NCBI RefSeq assembly: GCF_015207505.1
Contig: NZ_JADEWT010000011.1
Span: 26,201-90,200, forward strand
Source: Tychonema sp. LEGE 06208
Lineage (GTDB): Bacteria; Cyanobacteriota; Cyanobacteriia; Cyanobacteriales; Microcoleaceae
DNA: 64,000 bases
Reading direction: 5' to 3'
Part shown: one piece after another, positions 1 through 7,981 of the stretch
Position numbering within the stretch: the first letter of the stretch is position 1
Layout of the letters: each line of letters opens with the position of its first letter
Translations under genes and position numbers: made by a program
Notes under the pieces: model-generated
The model's database searches: none
Seen by the model: the letters and a program-made list of their open reading frames with translations, nothing else
Told to the model about the DNA's origin: nothing

Positions 1-1
1 T

Positions 2-1162
2 TCCCGAACATGGAAAATATCCCTAATACTTTGGACAATATTTCTATCAATCGGAGCTATCTCCACTCTACAAAGTCCCTTCCCTTTAACTTCTTTCTTC
101 GGTCAAGACCAAATGGGAGACGGCTGGTTGTACTGGCTGTTAATCGCCGCCTTCACTCTCAGCAACAGCTTGCTCTTAACCGTACACCCGCAACTGATTA
201 ATTCCCAATTCCAAGGACTGCTAATTGGCGGCATCATTCTTTCTGTTAGTATCTTCCCCCAAATCATCGACTGGCGCATCGACTATACCGCCACAATGGG
301 GCAAATTATCAGAGCTGATGTCCTAGCCAGTAGCATTTTTCAAGGACAGCAACCAATAGGATTGTACTCCCATCGCGGCCACGCAGCTATAGTTTTAGCA
401 TTAATAGTAATCACTGCTATTGTGGGATGGTTTTGGAGATTTACCACAACTAAATTAACTGCAATTACTTTAATTTTAACTGTTCCTGCACTGCTGCTAA
501 CTTCTACCCGAAGTGCTATTTTAGCTTTGATGGTTGCGAGTGTCTATTTGCTCAGAGGCAAATATTACAAAATCCTTGTAGCTATTGTTCCGATCGCCAT
601 AATCGCCATTGCCATCATGACTGTCACCAGACCGCTCGATTGGAGTAAACCGACCATCGCCCAAATCATGTCCAGCCGATCGCCCATGTGGACACTTTCA
701 GCCCGTGGCATCAAAAAACGCCCGCTACTTGGATGGGGATTTGATGGTTTCGGCATTGCCTATCCCTACATCAGAAATCCTCAACTAACTCCGATTGTTA
801 TAAATTTAAATGAGTTTACTTACGACTATATTAACATAAAAGGTGAAATCAGCACCAGACAAATTCCTACTTACAAAGCTCACAATTGGATTCTGGATAC
901 TACTTTATCTGTTGGTATTTTGGGGCTGCTGGCTGGCATGGCACTTTGGGGATATTATGTATGTTTAGCGCTGAATTCGTCTCTTCGCGGTATTGAAGCT
1001 GTTGCTATTGCTTATCTGATTTTTATTTTCACTTGGTTCGACTGCGCTCAATACGCACATATTGCCTGGTGGACGATGAGTTTCGCTGGAGTTAAATCTG
1101 CTTCTTTTACTCGTTTTTATCGTTTCCGATCGCAGTCTGGGCAATGGGTAATTACTAATTAG
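2..1162 (+). CDS. O-antigen ligase-like polymerase (5' truncated)
   Basis: The reading frame is open from the left edge, so the start lies outside the window. The ATG at 113 is internal, because the codons before it already encode a membrane helix followed by a LQSPFPLTSFFGQDQ segment. The visible part has about eight hydrophobic helices and a large polar loop near its C-terminal third (GWGFDGFGIAYPYIR, then KAHNWILDTTLSVG). That is the layout of the Wzy_C/O-antigen ligase family, which joins or polymerises lipid-linked glycans at the periplasmic face of the inner membrane. The family assignment rests on topology and the loop; the true substrate cannot be read. The last codons form the left arm of a terminator-like hairpin. 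Confidence 0.75.
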   Translation, partial: SRTWKISLILWTIFLSIGAISTLQSPFPLTSFFGQDQMGDGWLYWLLIAAFTLSNSLLLTVHPQLINSQFQGLLIGGIILSVSIFPQIIDWRIDYTATMGQIIRADVLASSIFQGQQPIGLYSHRGHAAIVLALIVITAIVGWFWRFTTTKLTAITLILTVPALLLTSTRSAILALMVASVYLLRGKYYKILVAIVPIAIIAIAIMTVTRPLDWSKPTIAQIMSSRSPMWTLSARGIKKRPLLGWGFDGFGIAYPYIRNPQLTPIVINLNEFTYDYINIKGEISTRQIPTYKAHNWILDTTLSVGILGLLAGMALWGYYVCLALNSSLRGIEAVAIAYLIFIFTWFDCAQYAHIAWWTMSFAGVKSASFTRFYRFRSQSGQWVITN

Positions 1163-1179
1163 CAATTACCCATTGCCCA
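1138..1179. terminator. Bidirectional terminator between convergent genes
   Basis: A perfect 16-bp inverted repeat (arms 1138-1153 and 1164-1179, starting TGGGCAATGGG) has a 10-nt loop. It overlaps the last codons and stop of the ligase gene and ends just before the stop of the minus-strand gene at 1183. Its position between convergent genes suits a shared transcription stop, although there is no long T tract. Confidence 0.6.
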
Positions 1180-1182
1180 ATC

Positions 1183-1482
1183 TTACATTTCCTGCATCAG
1201 CCGCAAATAGTTTTGCCGCATCTGCGTCATATTTTCCATCATTCGATTAGCCATATCTTTCTCAACATCGCTCATTTGCTGCCAAAATAAGGCCGATCGC
1301 CTCGCCATGATAGCTTCTTCCCACAAAATCTCCAAAAGTTGCGCCGCCATCGGATTTTCAGCATCGATAATCGCGCACAATTGCTCGAAGGCTCGGTTCG
1401 CTTCGGTGTGAGTGTTGACATCCTGAACCAGGCTTAGGCATTTTTTGAGTTGTACGATCGGATTTTCAGAAGAGTAAGCCAT
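1183..1482 (-). CDS. Conserved hypothetical small protein (99 aa)
   Basis: The product is a soluble, mostly helical, acidic protein with no signal peptide or membrane segment. It is rich in Met, Glu and Gln, and its C-terminal third (MSDVEKDMANRMMENM onwards) looks amphipathic and may be coiled. No enzyme motif is visible. The ATG at 1482 gives a normal start. It is convergent with the O-antigen ligase gene and upstream of it on the minus strand lies the DNA glycosylase gene, about 50 bp away. Co-transcription with the glycosylase is possible. I do not recognise a function. Confidence 0.7.
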   Translation of the reverse strand: MAYSSENPIVQLKKCLSLVQDVNTHTEANRAFEQLCAIIDAENPMAAQLLEILWEEAIMARRSALFWQQMSDVEKDMANRMMENMTQMRQNYLRLMQEM

Positions 1483-1531
1483 AATTTCACTAAGATAAGC
1501 GACAAAATTTACAGTGATACCTTTGACATTA

Positions 1532-2158
1532 CTAGAGTTTTGACACAGCCGTAGAGTTCCCTACATACCATCGCCAAGGTAAATCAATTCCTTGAGAAAT
1601 CCCGATCCGCGTAGTTTGCACAAAATTTATTGTACCCTCCTCCACGGCTTGCTGAAATTGCTCGCTCCGGTGTTCCAACCGCAGCGGGTGGCCTGCATCT
1701 AAGGGAGAACCGCTGAAAGTTCGATCGATCTCCAGTACCTTACACAGTTTCCCAGGCCCGGCGGCGAGGCGCGATCGCTTTTTTTCGGGAATTCCAGCGA
1801 ACCCCTTGGGAAGCACATCTAGCTGCAAAGCTCGAATCAACACACCGCTAGCAACCCCCTCTACATCCGTCACCACGTTAAAACAGTGATACATCCCGTA
1901 GATTAAGTAAACGTAGCAGATACCCGCAGGCCCGAACATCGCCTGATTGCGAGGAGTGCGCTGGCGGTAAGCGTGACAAGCAGGATCTCCCGGGGCGTAA
2001 GCTTCGGTTTCGACAATAATTCCTCGAATTTCTTCGCCATCAGGAAATTGTCGCACCAAAGCACAGCCCAGCAAATCTGGCGCTACGCCCGTAGACGGGC
2101 GCGCCAGCCAAAAATCTTCTACAATCTGAGTATTTTCGCTCACTAAATCAGGAGACAC
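1532..2158 (-). CDS. mpg: DNA-3-methyladenine glycosylase (AAG/MPG family)
   Basis: Base-excision repair enzyme of about 208 residues that removes alkylated purines such as 3-methyladenine and hypoxanthine. The AAG-family blocks are present in order: LLGCALVRQF; GIIVETEAYAPGDPACHAY, holding the catalytic Glu; RNQAMFGPAGICYVYLIYGMYHCFNVV; VLIRALQL; and RLAAGPGKLCKVL. The length is normal for bacterial members. The start used is GTG at 2158; a second GTG six codons further in is an alternative. The start is only 6 bp from the ATG of the divergent small gene at 2165, so the two 5' ends are packed tightly and one promoter must lie inside the neighbour's transcribed region. Confidence 0.93.
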   Translation of the reverse strand: MSPDLVSENTQIVEDFWLARPSTGVAPDLLGCALVRQFPDGEEIRGIIVETEAYAPGDPACHAYRQRTPRNQAMFGPAGICYVYLIYGMYHCFNVVTDVEGVASGVLIRALQLDVLPKGFAGIPEKKRSRLAAGPGKLCKVLEIDRTFSGSPLDAGHPLRLEHRSEQFQQAVEEGTINFVQTTRIGISQGIDLPWRWYVGNSTAVSKL

Positions 2159-2164
2159 TCAATT

Positions 2165-2287
2165 ATGGACGTTAAGTTAGTTTTAGCAGTCTTGACAGCA
2201 GTTTTCACCGTTTGCTGTTTGTTCTTCGGTACAAAAAACGGATTCTACGATAGCGACAAGTATCACGGTAACGGTTCTGCTCACTAA
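2165..2287 (+). CDS. 40-residue single-span membrane peptide
   Basis: A short ORF with ATG at 2165 and a good Shine-Dalgarno (AGGAGA, 2150-2155). The peptide starts MDVKLVLAVLTAVFTVCC, which forms one transmembrane helix, and continues with a polar tail, FFGTKNGFYDSDKYHGNGSAH. A strong hairpin with a T run follows 25 bp after the stop. One helix plus a short conserved-looking hydrophilic tail resembles the tiny thylakoid proteins of cyanobacterial photosystems, but I cannot match it to a named subunit. Good RBS, clean stop and terminator support a real gene. Confidence 0.7.
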   Translation: MDVKLVLAVLTAVFTVCCLFFGTKNGFYDSDKYHGNGSAH

Positions 2288-2311
2288 TTTTAGGCGACTG
2301 TTAGTTGTTTA

Positions 2312-2352
2312 AAAAAAAACCGCTGTCTGTTATTGAGATGGCGGTTTTTTTT
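2312..2352 (+). terminator. Rho-independent terminator
   Basis: Stem AAAAAAAACCGC (2312-2323) pairs with GCGGTTTTTTTT (2341-2352) around a 17-nt loop, ending in eight T. It is placed right after the 40-residue peptide gene. The A and T tracts make it active in principle in both directions. Confidence 0.75.
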
Positions 2353-2571
2353 GATGAACCACAGAGGCCGCAGAGGACACAGAGATTGATGAGAAAACAC
2401 AGAGCTCAAAGATTGACAAAAATTTCACAAATGATTGTGGGGCTGATGTTTGTTATTGAGATGGCGGTTTTTTTTTGATGAACCACAGAGGCCGCAGAGG
2501 ACGCAGAGATTGAGAAAACAGAGAACTCAAAGATTGACAAGTATTTCACACATGATTGTGGGGCTGATTGC
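2328..2571. repeat. Imperfect tandem duplication, unit about 123 bp
   Basis: The segment from 2328 (TGTTATTGAGATGGCGG) to 2450 is repeated from 2451 to about 2571 with a few substitutions and small indels. Both units carry the terminator's right arm and a block reading ACCACAGAGGCCGCAGAGG. No coding function is seen. It is a local duplication of the terminator region, between the small gene and the convergent pentapeptide gene. Confidence 0.85.
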
Positions 2572-2585
2572 TATGTTTGCTTTTA

Positions 2586-3104
2586 TTAAGGGTGAATGTT
2601 CCCATCGGGCATTTTAGTGCCCTGCAATTTAGTATTCTCGAAATCGGCGCATCCCGGCAGATTTAAACGAATTGTAGCTCCTCGGTCTGTTGATTTCATG
2701 TTCAAACCAACTGTGGCATTTTCTGGGTTATTCTTTTCGGGAACAGCACTGACCTTAAAATCCATATTTGCTGCTTGACCATTAGTATCAAGATTGAAAC
2801 TTATGCCGCTACAGCCTAAATCTGCTCCGGTGAGGTTGGCTTTATTCAAGTTAGCATTTTTGAGGTTGGCATTCGCCAATTTTGCTCCTGATAAGTTAGC
2901 ACCTTCTAGGTTGGCTCCCTGCAAGTTAAATCCTTGTAAGTCCATTGCTTTTAAGTTGACATTGCTGAGATTGCATTCGGGACACTGTTTGGTTTCGAGC
3001 AATTGCTTGACTAGGTTTTGTTGCTTAAAATCAGGTATGTATTTGGTCGCAGCTAATAAAACTGCGATCGACAATCCAACGGTAACTATATTTTTGGTTT
3101 TCAT
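2586..3104 (-). CDS. Pentapeptide-repeat protein with N-terminal signal/anchor
   Basis: A 172-residue protein with an N-terminal hydrophobic stretch (residues 5-20), so it is exported or anchored. A CPECNLSNVNL segment at about 41-51 is followed by roughly ten A(N/D)LxX pentapeptides up to about residue 97, which should form a right-handed quadrilateral beta-helix. Then comes a non-repeat domain, and the end is GTKMPDGNIHP, very like the GTTMPDGTIHD ending of the pentapeptide protein at 58397. The CPxC-like pair (QCPECNL) also recurs in the 59389 protein (QCPNCDL), which suggests a small paralogous family here. The molecular role is unknown. Confidence 0.85.
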   Translation of the reverse strand: MKTKNIVTVGLSIAVLLAATKYIPDFKQQNLVKQLLETKQCPECNLSNVNLKAMDLQGFNLQGANLEGANLSGAKLANANLKNANLNKANLTGADLGCSGISFNLDTNGQAANMDFKVSAVPEKNNPENATVGLNMKSTDRGATIRLNLPGCADFENTKLQGTKMPDGNIHP

Positions 3105-3616
3105 AAAAACTCATAAAAGCTGCGGCGGCTTTCTATTGCGGTTAATTATTAATACAAGAGTGCGATCGGCATCTCCAGAATTTCTACGAAAAAATTGCCT
3201 CGATATCAGACAAGCTCGGAGGTGCAATTAAACACTGCGGGAGTGATAAATCCCGCTTCTTTTCCTTCGCCAGTGCTGCTTTGGGTTTCCGGCTCGCCTC
3301 CGTCGGCTTCACTTGGCTCGCTTTGTGGCCGCAAACGGATTTTTTTTTGAGCAGAGGGCGTGCATTTGCATATACCTGCGGACTGAAATCAAAGAAACTT
3401 TATTTATATCCCTGGAGTGAGCCGATCTTAGACAGATGTGAAGATGATTAAACAGAAAGGAAATACTTTACCTGCGCTGTTGGAAGTTCTCGGCAACTAA
3501 TTTTGGCAAAATTGCTGCGATCGATGAATTTACTTAAAAAACCGTTGGCAGCAGCTCAGGTTTCCCAACCTAGCCAAAACACACCCTATCTGTAATCCCG
3601 ATAATTCGGAGCGGCA
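3105..3616. other. Intergenic region, no gene recognised
   Basis: About 510 bp between divergent genes. I see no ORF with coding character, no clear RNA fold and no repeat array. It presumably holds the promoters of the pentapeptide gene (minus) and the lipoprotein gene (plus). Confidence 0.5.
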
Positions 3617-4120
3617 ATGAACACAATCAAACCCGAACCCAGAAGATCGCGCTTCATGGCTCTGCTGCTGACAACGCTACTGACATTTCCGCTTTTGAAT
3701 GCTTGCGGTTCTAGCCAGCAAAGTTCCACCCCTCCGCCGACCGTTGACGACACTCGTGCTGGAGGAGTACAAACTAATCGCGGCCAGACTCCTTTGCCAC
3801 AAGCAAACAAAGGCTTGAACAATGCTCAAAAAGTAGGGATTACTTTAGTAGGAGCAGCAGCTCTTTATTACCTCTACCGCCAGCACCAAAACAAGCAAGA
3901 ACAGGGGCCGCAGGGAAAGTATTACCTTTCTAAAAACGGTCGCGTTTACTACCGCGATGCCCAGAATCGCGCTCACTGGGTAACGCCCCCGCCTGAAGGA
4001 ATTACAGTTCCTGAGTCCGAGGCGGCGCGTTACCGCGAATTCCAGGGGTACAACAACCAAACTAGCGGCCGAGACCTCAGAAGCTTGCCGGAAGCTACAA
4101 GTCCTGTTCCGGCACAGTAG
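3617..4120 (+). CDS. Putative lipoprotein, unknown function (167 aa)
   Basis: The N-terminus has basic residues (RRSR), a hydrophobic helix and a lipobox LLNAC, with Cys30 as the lipidation site followed by GSS. The mature part starts with a Ser/Pro/Thr-rich linker. A short hydrophobic segment near 75-86 (VGITLVGAAALYYLY) could be a second membrane contact. The C-terminal region contains KYYLSKNGRVYYRDAQNRA, a YYxxKNGRVYYRD motif resembling small beta modules of cyanobacterial envelope proteins. A lipid-anchored envelope protein is likely; the function is not recognised. Confidence 0.75.
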   Translation: MNTIKPEPRRSRFMALLLTTLLTFPLLNACGSSQQSSTPPPTVDDTRAGGVQTNRGQTPLPQANKGLNNAQKVGITLVGAAALYYLYRQHQNKQEQGPQGKYYLSKNGRVYYRDAQNRAHWVTPPPEGITVPESEAARYREFQGYNNQTSGRDLRSLPEATSPVPAQ

Positions 4121-4221
4121 CCTCATCATTTGAGATGGTCACTGCCGCGATTTTTAATTAAATCTGGTATTCCAAATCTAAAACACCAGTTTTTCAACCC
4201 ATAAAACAGAGGAATTTTATC

Positions 4222-4464
4222 ATGGTAGACGGATTTTTCCGCAAGTTAAAAGATGCGATCGTCGGGCCAGACAGCGAGCAAGTCGATCCTGATGCCAATT
4301 ATGACGATCGCGCAAATCCCGGACAGTTCGGCAACGTGCGTCCGGCCAGCGAAGACCCCTACGGCGACCCGGCCGACAACGTAGCGGATGCCGGACAGTT
4401 CGGCAACGTGCGTCCGGCCAGCGAAGACCCCTACGGCGACCCGGCCGATGAGGAAGTTGTTTGA
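4222..4464 (+). CDS. Small acidic protein with duplicated 19-residue unit
   Basis: An 80-residue acidic, Pro/Gly/Asp-rich protein with ATG at 4222 preceded by AGAGGA. The start MVDGFFRKLKDAIVG is amphipathic. It is followed by a unit GQFGNVRPASEDPYGDPAD that occurs twice with no residue change. At DNA level the copies (4319-4376 and 4391-4448, 58 bp, 72-bp period) are identical, so the duplication is recent or kept uniform by conversion. The composition suggests disorder. No function is recognised. It may share an operon with the lipoprotein gene about 100 bp upstream. Confidence 0.7.
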   Translation: MVDGFFRKLKDAIVGPDSEQVDPDANYDDRANPGQFGNVRPASEDPYGDPADNVADAGQFGNVRPASEDPYGDPADEEVV

Positions 4465-4505
4465 GTTGAATTAGTTCGCTAGAAATTTTACCTGGTAAGC
4501 AACAG

Positions 4506-4529
4506 CACTCCTGCGGGGGTGTTTTTTTT
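4506..4529 (+). terminator. Rho-independent terminator
   Basis: Stem CACTCC/GGGGTG (4506-4511 with 4516-4521, one G-T pair), a TGCG loop and eight T (4522-4529). It lies 41 bp after the stop of the 80-residue acidic protein gene. Confidence 0.7.
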
Positions 4530-4556
4530 GGCTGTTCTTTTGCTAGTTCTCAAAAA

Positions 4557-4641
4557 CGGAGAAGGTGGGATTTGAACCCACGGAACCTTGCGGTTCACCT
4601 GATTTCAAGTCAGGCGCATTCGACCACTCTGCCACCTCTCC
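4557..4641 (-). tRNA. tRNA-Ser (UGA)
   Basis: On the minus strand the gene starts GGAGAGGTGGCAGAGTGG and folds as a class II tRNA. The acceptor stem is GGAGAGG/CTTCTCC with discriminator G73. The anticodon arm CCTGA-TTTGAAA-TCAGG has anticodon TGA. A long variable arm (GAACCGCAAGGTTC) and a GGTTCAAATCC T-loop follow. No CCA is encoded. Confidence 0.96.
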
Positions 4642-4689
4642 GAGCGTATAATTAACCTGAAACCCTTACTCAACACAAGACATATAAAA

Positions 4690-4762
4690 TGAGCACGGAG
4701 GGATTTGAACCCCCGACCCTCAGGACCGGAACCTGATGCTCTATCCACTGAGCTACGTGCCC
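4690..4762 (-). tRNA. tRNA-Arg (CCG)
   Basis: On the minus strand the gene starts GGGCACGTAGCTCAGTGG. The acceptor stem GGGCACG pairs with CGTGCTC (one G-T pair). The anticodon stem TCAGG/CCTGA encloses TTCCGGT with anticodon CCG, and the T arm carries GGTTCAAATCC. It lies about 50 bp upstream of the tRNA-Ser on the same strand, so both may come from one transcript. Confidence 0.96.
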
Positions 4763-5116
4763 TCGACTTTTGCCATCATAACACGTCTTGCCGAAAATGG
4801 CTAGTGGATCAACCAAATTCGATCGCCAGTCTCCAAACCCCTCACTCCCTAGGGAACTCGCCCACAGAGGGCGCATCAGCCAGTTATCGAAGCCAGAGAC
4901 TGCAAATTTTGCCTATATCGTCAATAATTACGACAATAGGTAAAATAATATACTCTCATATAGCAAAGATTAGGTTCGCATTCGATCGCCGTTAAACATC
5001 TACCACACCTAATATAGCCCCCATGAATTCCCTCTAGCTCATCGGGGATGGCGCTGCTGTCAAGACAAACTCTGCAAGGACGCTTCTAGGCTAAGTTCAC
5101 CAAACCTCTAAATCTG
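4763..5116. other. Intergenic region upstream of the first kinase gene
   Basis: About 350 bp between the divergent tRNA-Arg and the Cache kinase gene. It should hold the promoters of both. I see no convincing ORF, repeat or RNA fold in it. Confidence 0.5.
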
Positions 5117-7981
5117 ATGATTTCTAAAATTTTAGACAAATTACCGCTGCGAACAGTTCTGATAGTTCCATTTGTACTGCAAATCGTCGGAGCAGTGGGA
5201 CTCGTAGGATATTTGTCTTTTAAAAACGGACAAAAAGCAGTTAACAACCTAGCCACTCAGTTAATGAGCGAGGTGAGTTTGCGTGTCGAGCAAAACCTGC
5301 AAGTTTACCTGAGAACTCCCCATCAAATCAATCAAAGCAAGCTCGATACAGTGAAGATCGGGTTTTTAAGAATGGATGATTTGTCAAAATGGGAGAAATA
5401 TCTTTGGCGGCAAGTAAAACTATATCCCTATATCAATTTTACTGCCGTTGGCAACGAAAAGGGAGATTATCGATCCGGAGAACAACTTTCTAACGGCTCC
5501 CGAACGATGAATGCGATCGAGAAATCTACTGGAGGAAATTTTTATTCTTACAATACTAATGATACGGGCGATCGCACTACCATAGTAACAGTTATTAAGA
5601 ATATTGACAGTAGACAACATTCTTCCTACAAAGTTGCCGTAAAAGAAGGCAAGCCGACATGGAGTCCGGTTTACGTTTCCTTCCTAGAGCCGACATTAAT
5701 TATCAGCGCTGTCCAAGCTGTATACAGCGAAAAAAATCAGCTAGAAGGAGTATTGATTGCTGCTTTGCGTATCGACTATATAGGCAGATTTCTCAACAGT
5801 CTAAAAATTGGAAAATCGGGACAAGCCTTTATTATCGATCGCCAAGGTAATTTGTTAGCAACTTCTACCACAGAAAAACCATTTCGCACTAGCGGTAAGG
5901 AAAAAAAGATATTTAAAGTAAAAGAAAGTAGTAACCCTCTTACTCAAGCTACAGCCAAATATTTAACTACACAATTTAAACAATTAAATATTAAAAAAAC
6001 GGAATTATTAAAATTTGAAATAAATGGCAAGCGACAATTTTTAAAAGTCCTGCCATTCCAAGACGGCAAAGGCTTAGACTGGCTGATTGTAGTAGTAGTT
6101 CCCGAAGCAGATTTTACCGAAGAAATCGATGCCAATACCCGTCTGACGATTTTGCTTTGTTTCGCAGCTTTAGTAGTAGCTGTATCCATTGGTATTCAAA
6201 CTTCTCGCTGGGTAACAAATCCTATTTTGCGCTTAAATACAGCAGCCAAAAATATTGCTAAAGGTGAATGGGATAAAACAGTAGAAAGTCAACGATCCGA
6301 CGAATTGGGGGAATTAGCCCAGTCCTTTAACAGCATGGCTCAACAACTGCAACAATCTTTTGAAACTTTAGAACAGCGAGTGCGAGAGCGGACTGCTGAA
6401 TTGGCTGTAGCTAAGGACAAAGCCGAAGTAGCAAATCAAGCTAAAAGCACCTTTCTGGCTAACATGAGTCACGAATTGCGATCGCCACTCAATGCAATTC
6501 TCGGCTTTTCCCAACTGATGACTCGCAGCCAAAATCTATCCCCAGAACATCAAGAAAATATTAGCATAATTAGTAGCAGCGGAGAACACCTCCTCACCCT
6601 GATTAATAACGTACTCGATTTATCTAAAATTGAATCGGGGCGCACCACCCTCAATCCCAAAAAATTTGACCTCTATCAACTGCTAAACGACTTGGAAGAT
6701 ATGTTTCAGCTTAAAGCAGATGACAAGCACTTACAGCTAGTTTTCGAGCGCAGTCCCGACGTGCCGCAATATGTAGAAACTGACGAGTTGAAATTGCGGC
6801 AAATCTTAATCAATCTGCTCAACAACGCTCTAAAATTCACAAATGAAGGCGGCGTTGCGGTCAGAGTTAGCAAGCAATCATCCGACACAAATAACAAGAG
6901 AGAAGGCGAAAGCATTGATATTTCATTATCCTCAGAAAATAACGAAATTTTCGCACCTAATAGTTATGAAACCAACCAAAATAAATATTCAGAAAACCCG
7001 ATTTATGCAACCACAGATAACGGTTTAGGTTCTACCTCTTCCTTATTTCTTCATTTTGAAGTCAAAGATACTGGCCTAGGTATTGAGGCCAATGAATTAG
7101 ACAATCTTTTTGAAGCTTTCGTGCAAACCCAATCAGGCAAAGATTCGCAAGAAGGTACAGGTTTGGGATTACCAATCAGCCGCAAATTTGTGGAATTAAT
7201 GGGCGGTGAAATGAGCGTCAGTTCGGCTGTAGGGGAGGGAACTAATTTTAAGTTTGATATTCAAGTGATTGCGGTCGATGCGACTGATATTGAAAGTCAA
7301 AAGCCTACCCGCCATGTGATTGCACTCGCACCCAATCAACACCCTTATCGAATTTTAATTGTAGACGATAAACCGCTCAACCGCCAACTGTTAATCAAAC
7401 TTCTTCATCCTCTAAATTTTCAACTAAAAGAAGCTACTAACGGTGAAGAAGCTATTGAGCTTTGGGACTCTTGGGAACCCCATTTAATTTGGATGGATAT
7501 GAGAATGCCAGTGATGGACGGTTACGAAGCAACAAAACACATTAAAGGCACGATTAAAGGTCAAGCTACTGCTGTTATTGCGCTGACAGCGAGCGTTTTG
7601 GAGGAAGAACGGGCAGTTATTTTGTCGGCTGGCTGCGATGCTTTTATGCGGAAACCTTTCCGGGAAGCCGATATTTTTGATGCTATGCACAAACATATCG
7701 GAGTGCGCTATATTTATGAAGATCCGGGTCAAGCTAATTTATCGGCAATCCCAGAGCGCGATCGCGAAATGATTGAGGCTGATTTCGTAAAATTGCCTGA
7801 GTCGCTAGTAGCGGATTTAAAGCTCGCCATACTGAATGTAGATATGGATTTAATTGAAATATCCATCGAGCAAATTCGAGAAAAGGATACAGTAACCGCT
7901 AGTGCGATCGCCCATTGTATAGAAAATTTCGAGTACGACAAAGTTTTAAAGTTAATCTCTCAAGCAGAATCACATGAATAA
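5117..7981 (+). CDS. Cache-HAMP hybrid sensor histidine kinase
   Basis: Membrane sensor of 954 residues. TM1 is at about 13-33, an extracytoplasmic Cache-type ligand domain at about 40-330 (IDRQGNLLATS near 240), TM2 at 343-361, and HAMP at about 362-415 (NPILRLNTAAKNIAKGEW, DELGELAQSFN). A coiled coil leads to HisKA with His452 in SHELRSPLNAILGF. The HATPase_c has its N box near Asn569, DTGLGI at 651 and GTGLGLPIS. The receiver has Asp794 (IWMDMRMPVMDG) and Lys in MRKPF. The ATPase domain holds a polar insertion (about 586-640). The next gene overlaps by 8 bp, so they are translationally coupled. It heads a four-gene phosphorelay array; the sensed ligand is unknown. Confidence 0.93.
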   Translation: MISKILDKLPLRTVLIVPFVLQIVGAVGLVGYLSFKNGQKAVNNLATQLMSEVSLRVEQNLQVYLRTPHQINQSKLDTVKIGFLRMDDLSKWEKYLWRQVKLYPYINFTAVGNEKGDYRSGEQLSNGSRTMNAIEKSTGGNFYSYNTNDTGDRTTIVTVIKNIDSRQHSSYKVAVKEGKPTWSPVYVSFLEPTLIISAVQAVYSEKNQLEGVLIAALRIDYIGRFLNSLKIGKSGQAFIIDRQGNLLATSTTEKPFRTSGKEKKIFKVKESSNPLTQATAKYLTTQFKQLNIKKTELLKFEINGKRQFLKVLPFQDGKGLDWLIVVVVPEADFTEEIDANTRLTILLCFAALVVAVSIGIQTSRWVTNPILRLNTAAKNIAKGEWDKTVESQRSDELGELAQSFNSMAQQLQQSFETLEQRVRERTAELAVAKDKAEVANQAKSTFLANMSHELRSPLNAILGFSQLMTRSQNLSPEHQENISIISSSGEHLLTLINNVLDLSKIESGRTTLNPKKFDLYQLLNDLEDMFQLKADDKHLQLVFERSPDVPQYVETDELKLRQILINLLNNALKFTNEGGVAVRVSKQSSDTNNKREGESIDISLSSENNEIFAPNSYETNQNKYSENPIYATTDNGLGSTSSLFLHFEVKDTGLGIEANELDNLFEAFVQTQSGKDSQEGTGLGLPISRKFVELMGGEMSVSSAVGEGTNFKFDIQVIAVDATDIESQKPTRHVIALAPNQHPYRILIVDDKPLNRQLLIKLLHPLNFQLKEATNGEEAIELWDSWEPHLIWMDMRMPVMDGYEATKHIKGTIKGQATAVIALTASVLEEERAVILSAGCDAFMRKPFREADIFDAMHKHIGVRYIYEDPGQANLSAIPERDREMIEADFVKLPESLVADLKLAILNVDMDLIEISIEQIREKDTVTASAIAHCIENFEYDKVLKLISQAESHE

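Noticed and set aside
4557..4762. tRNA-linked integration site of a genomic island
   Set aside because: No integrase gene and no repeated tRNA 3' end were found in the window.
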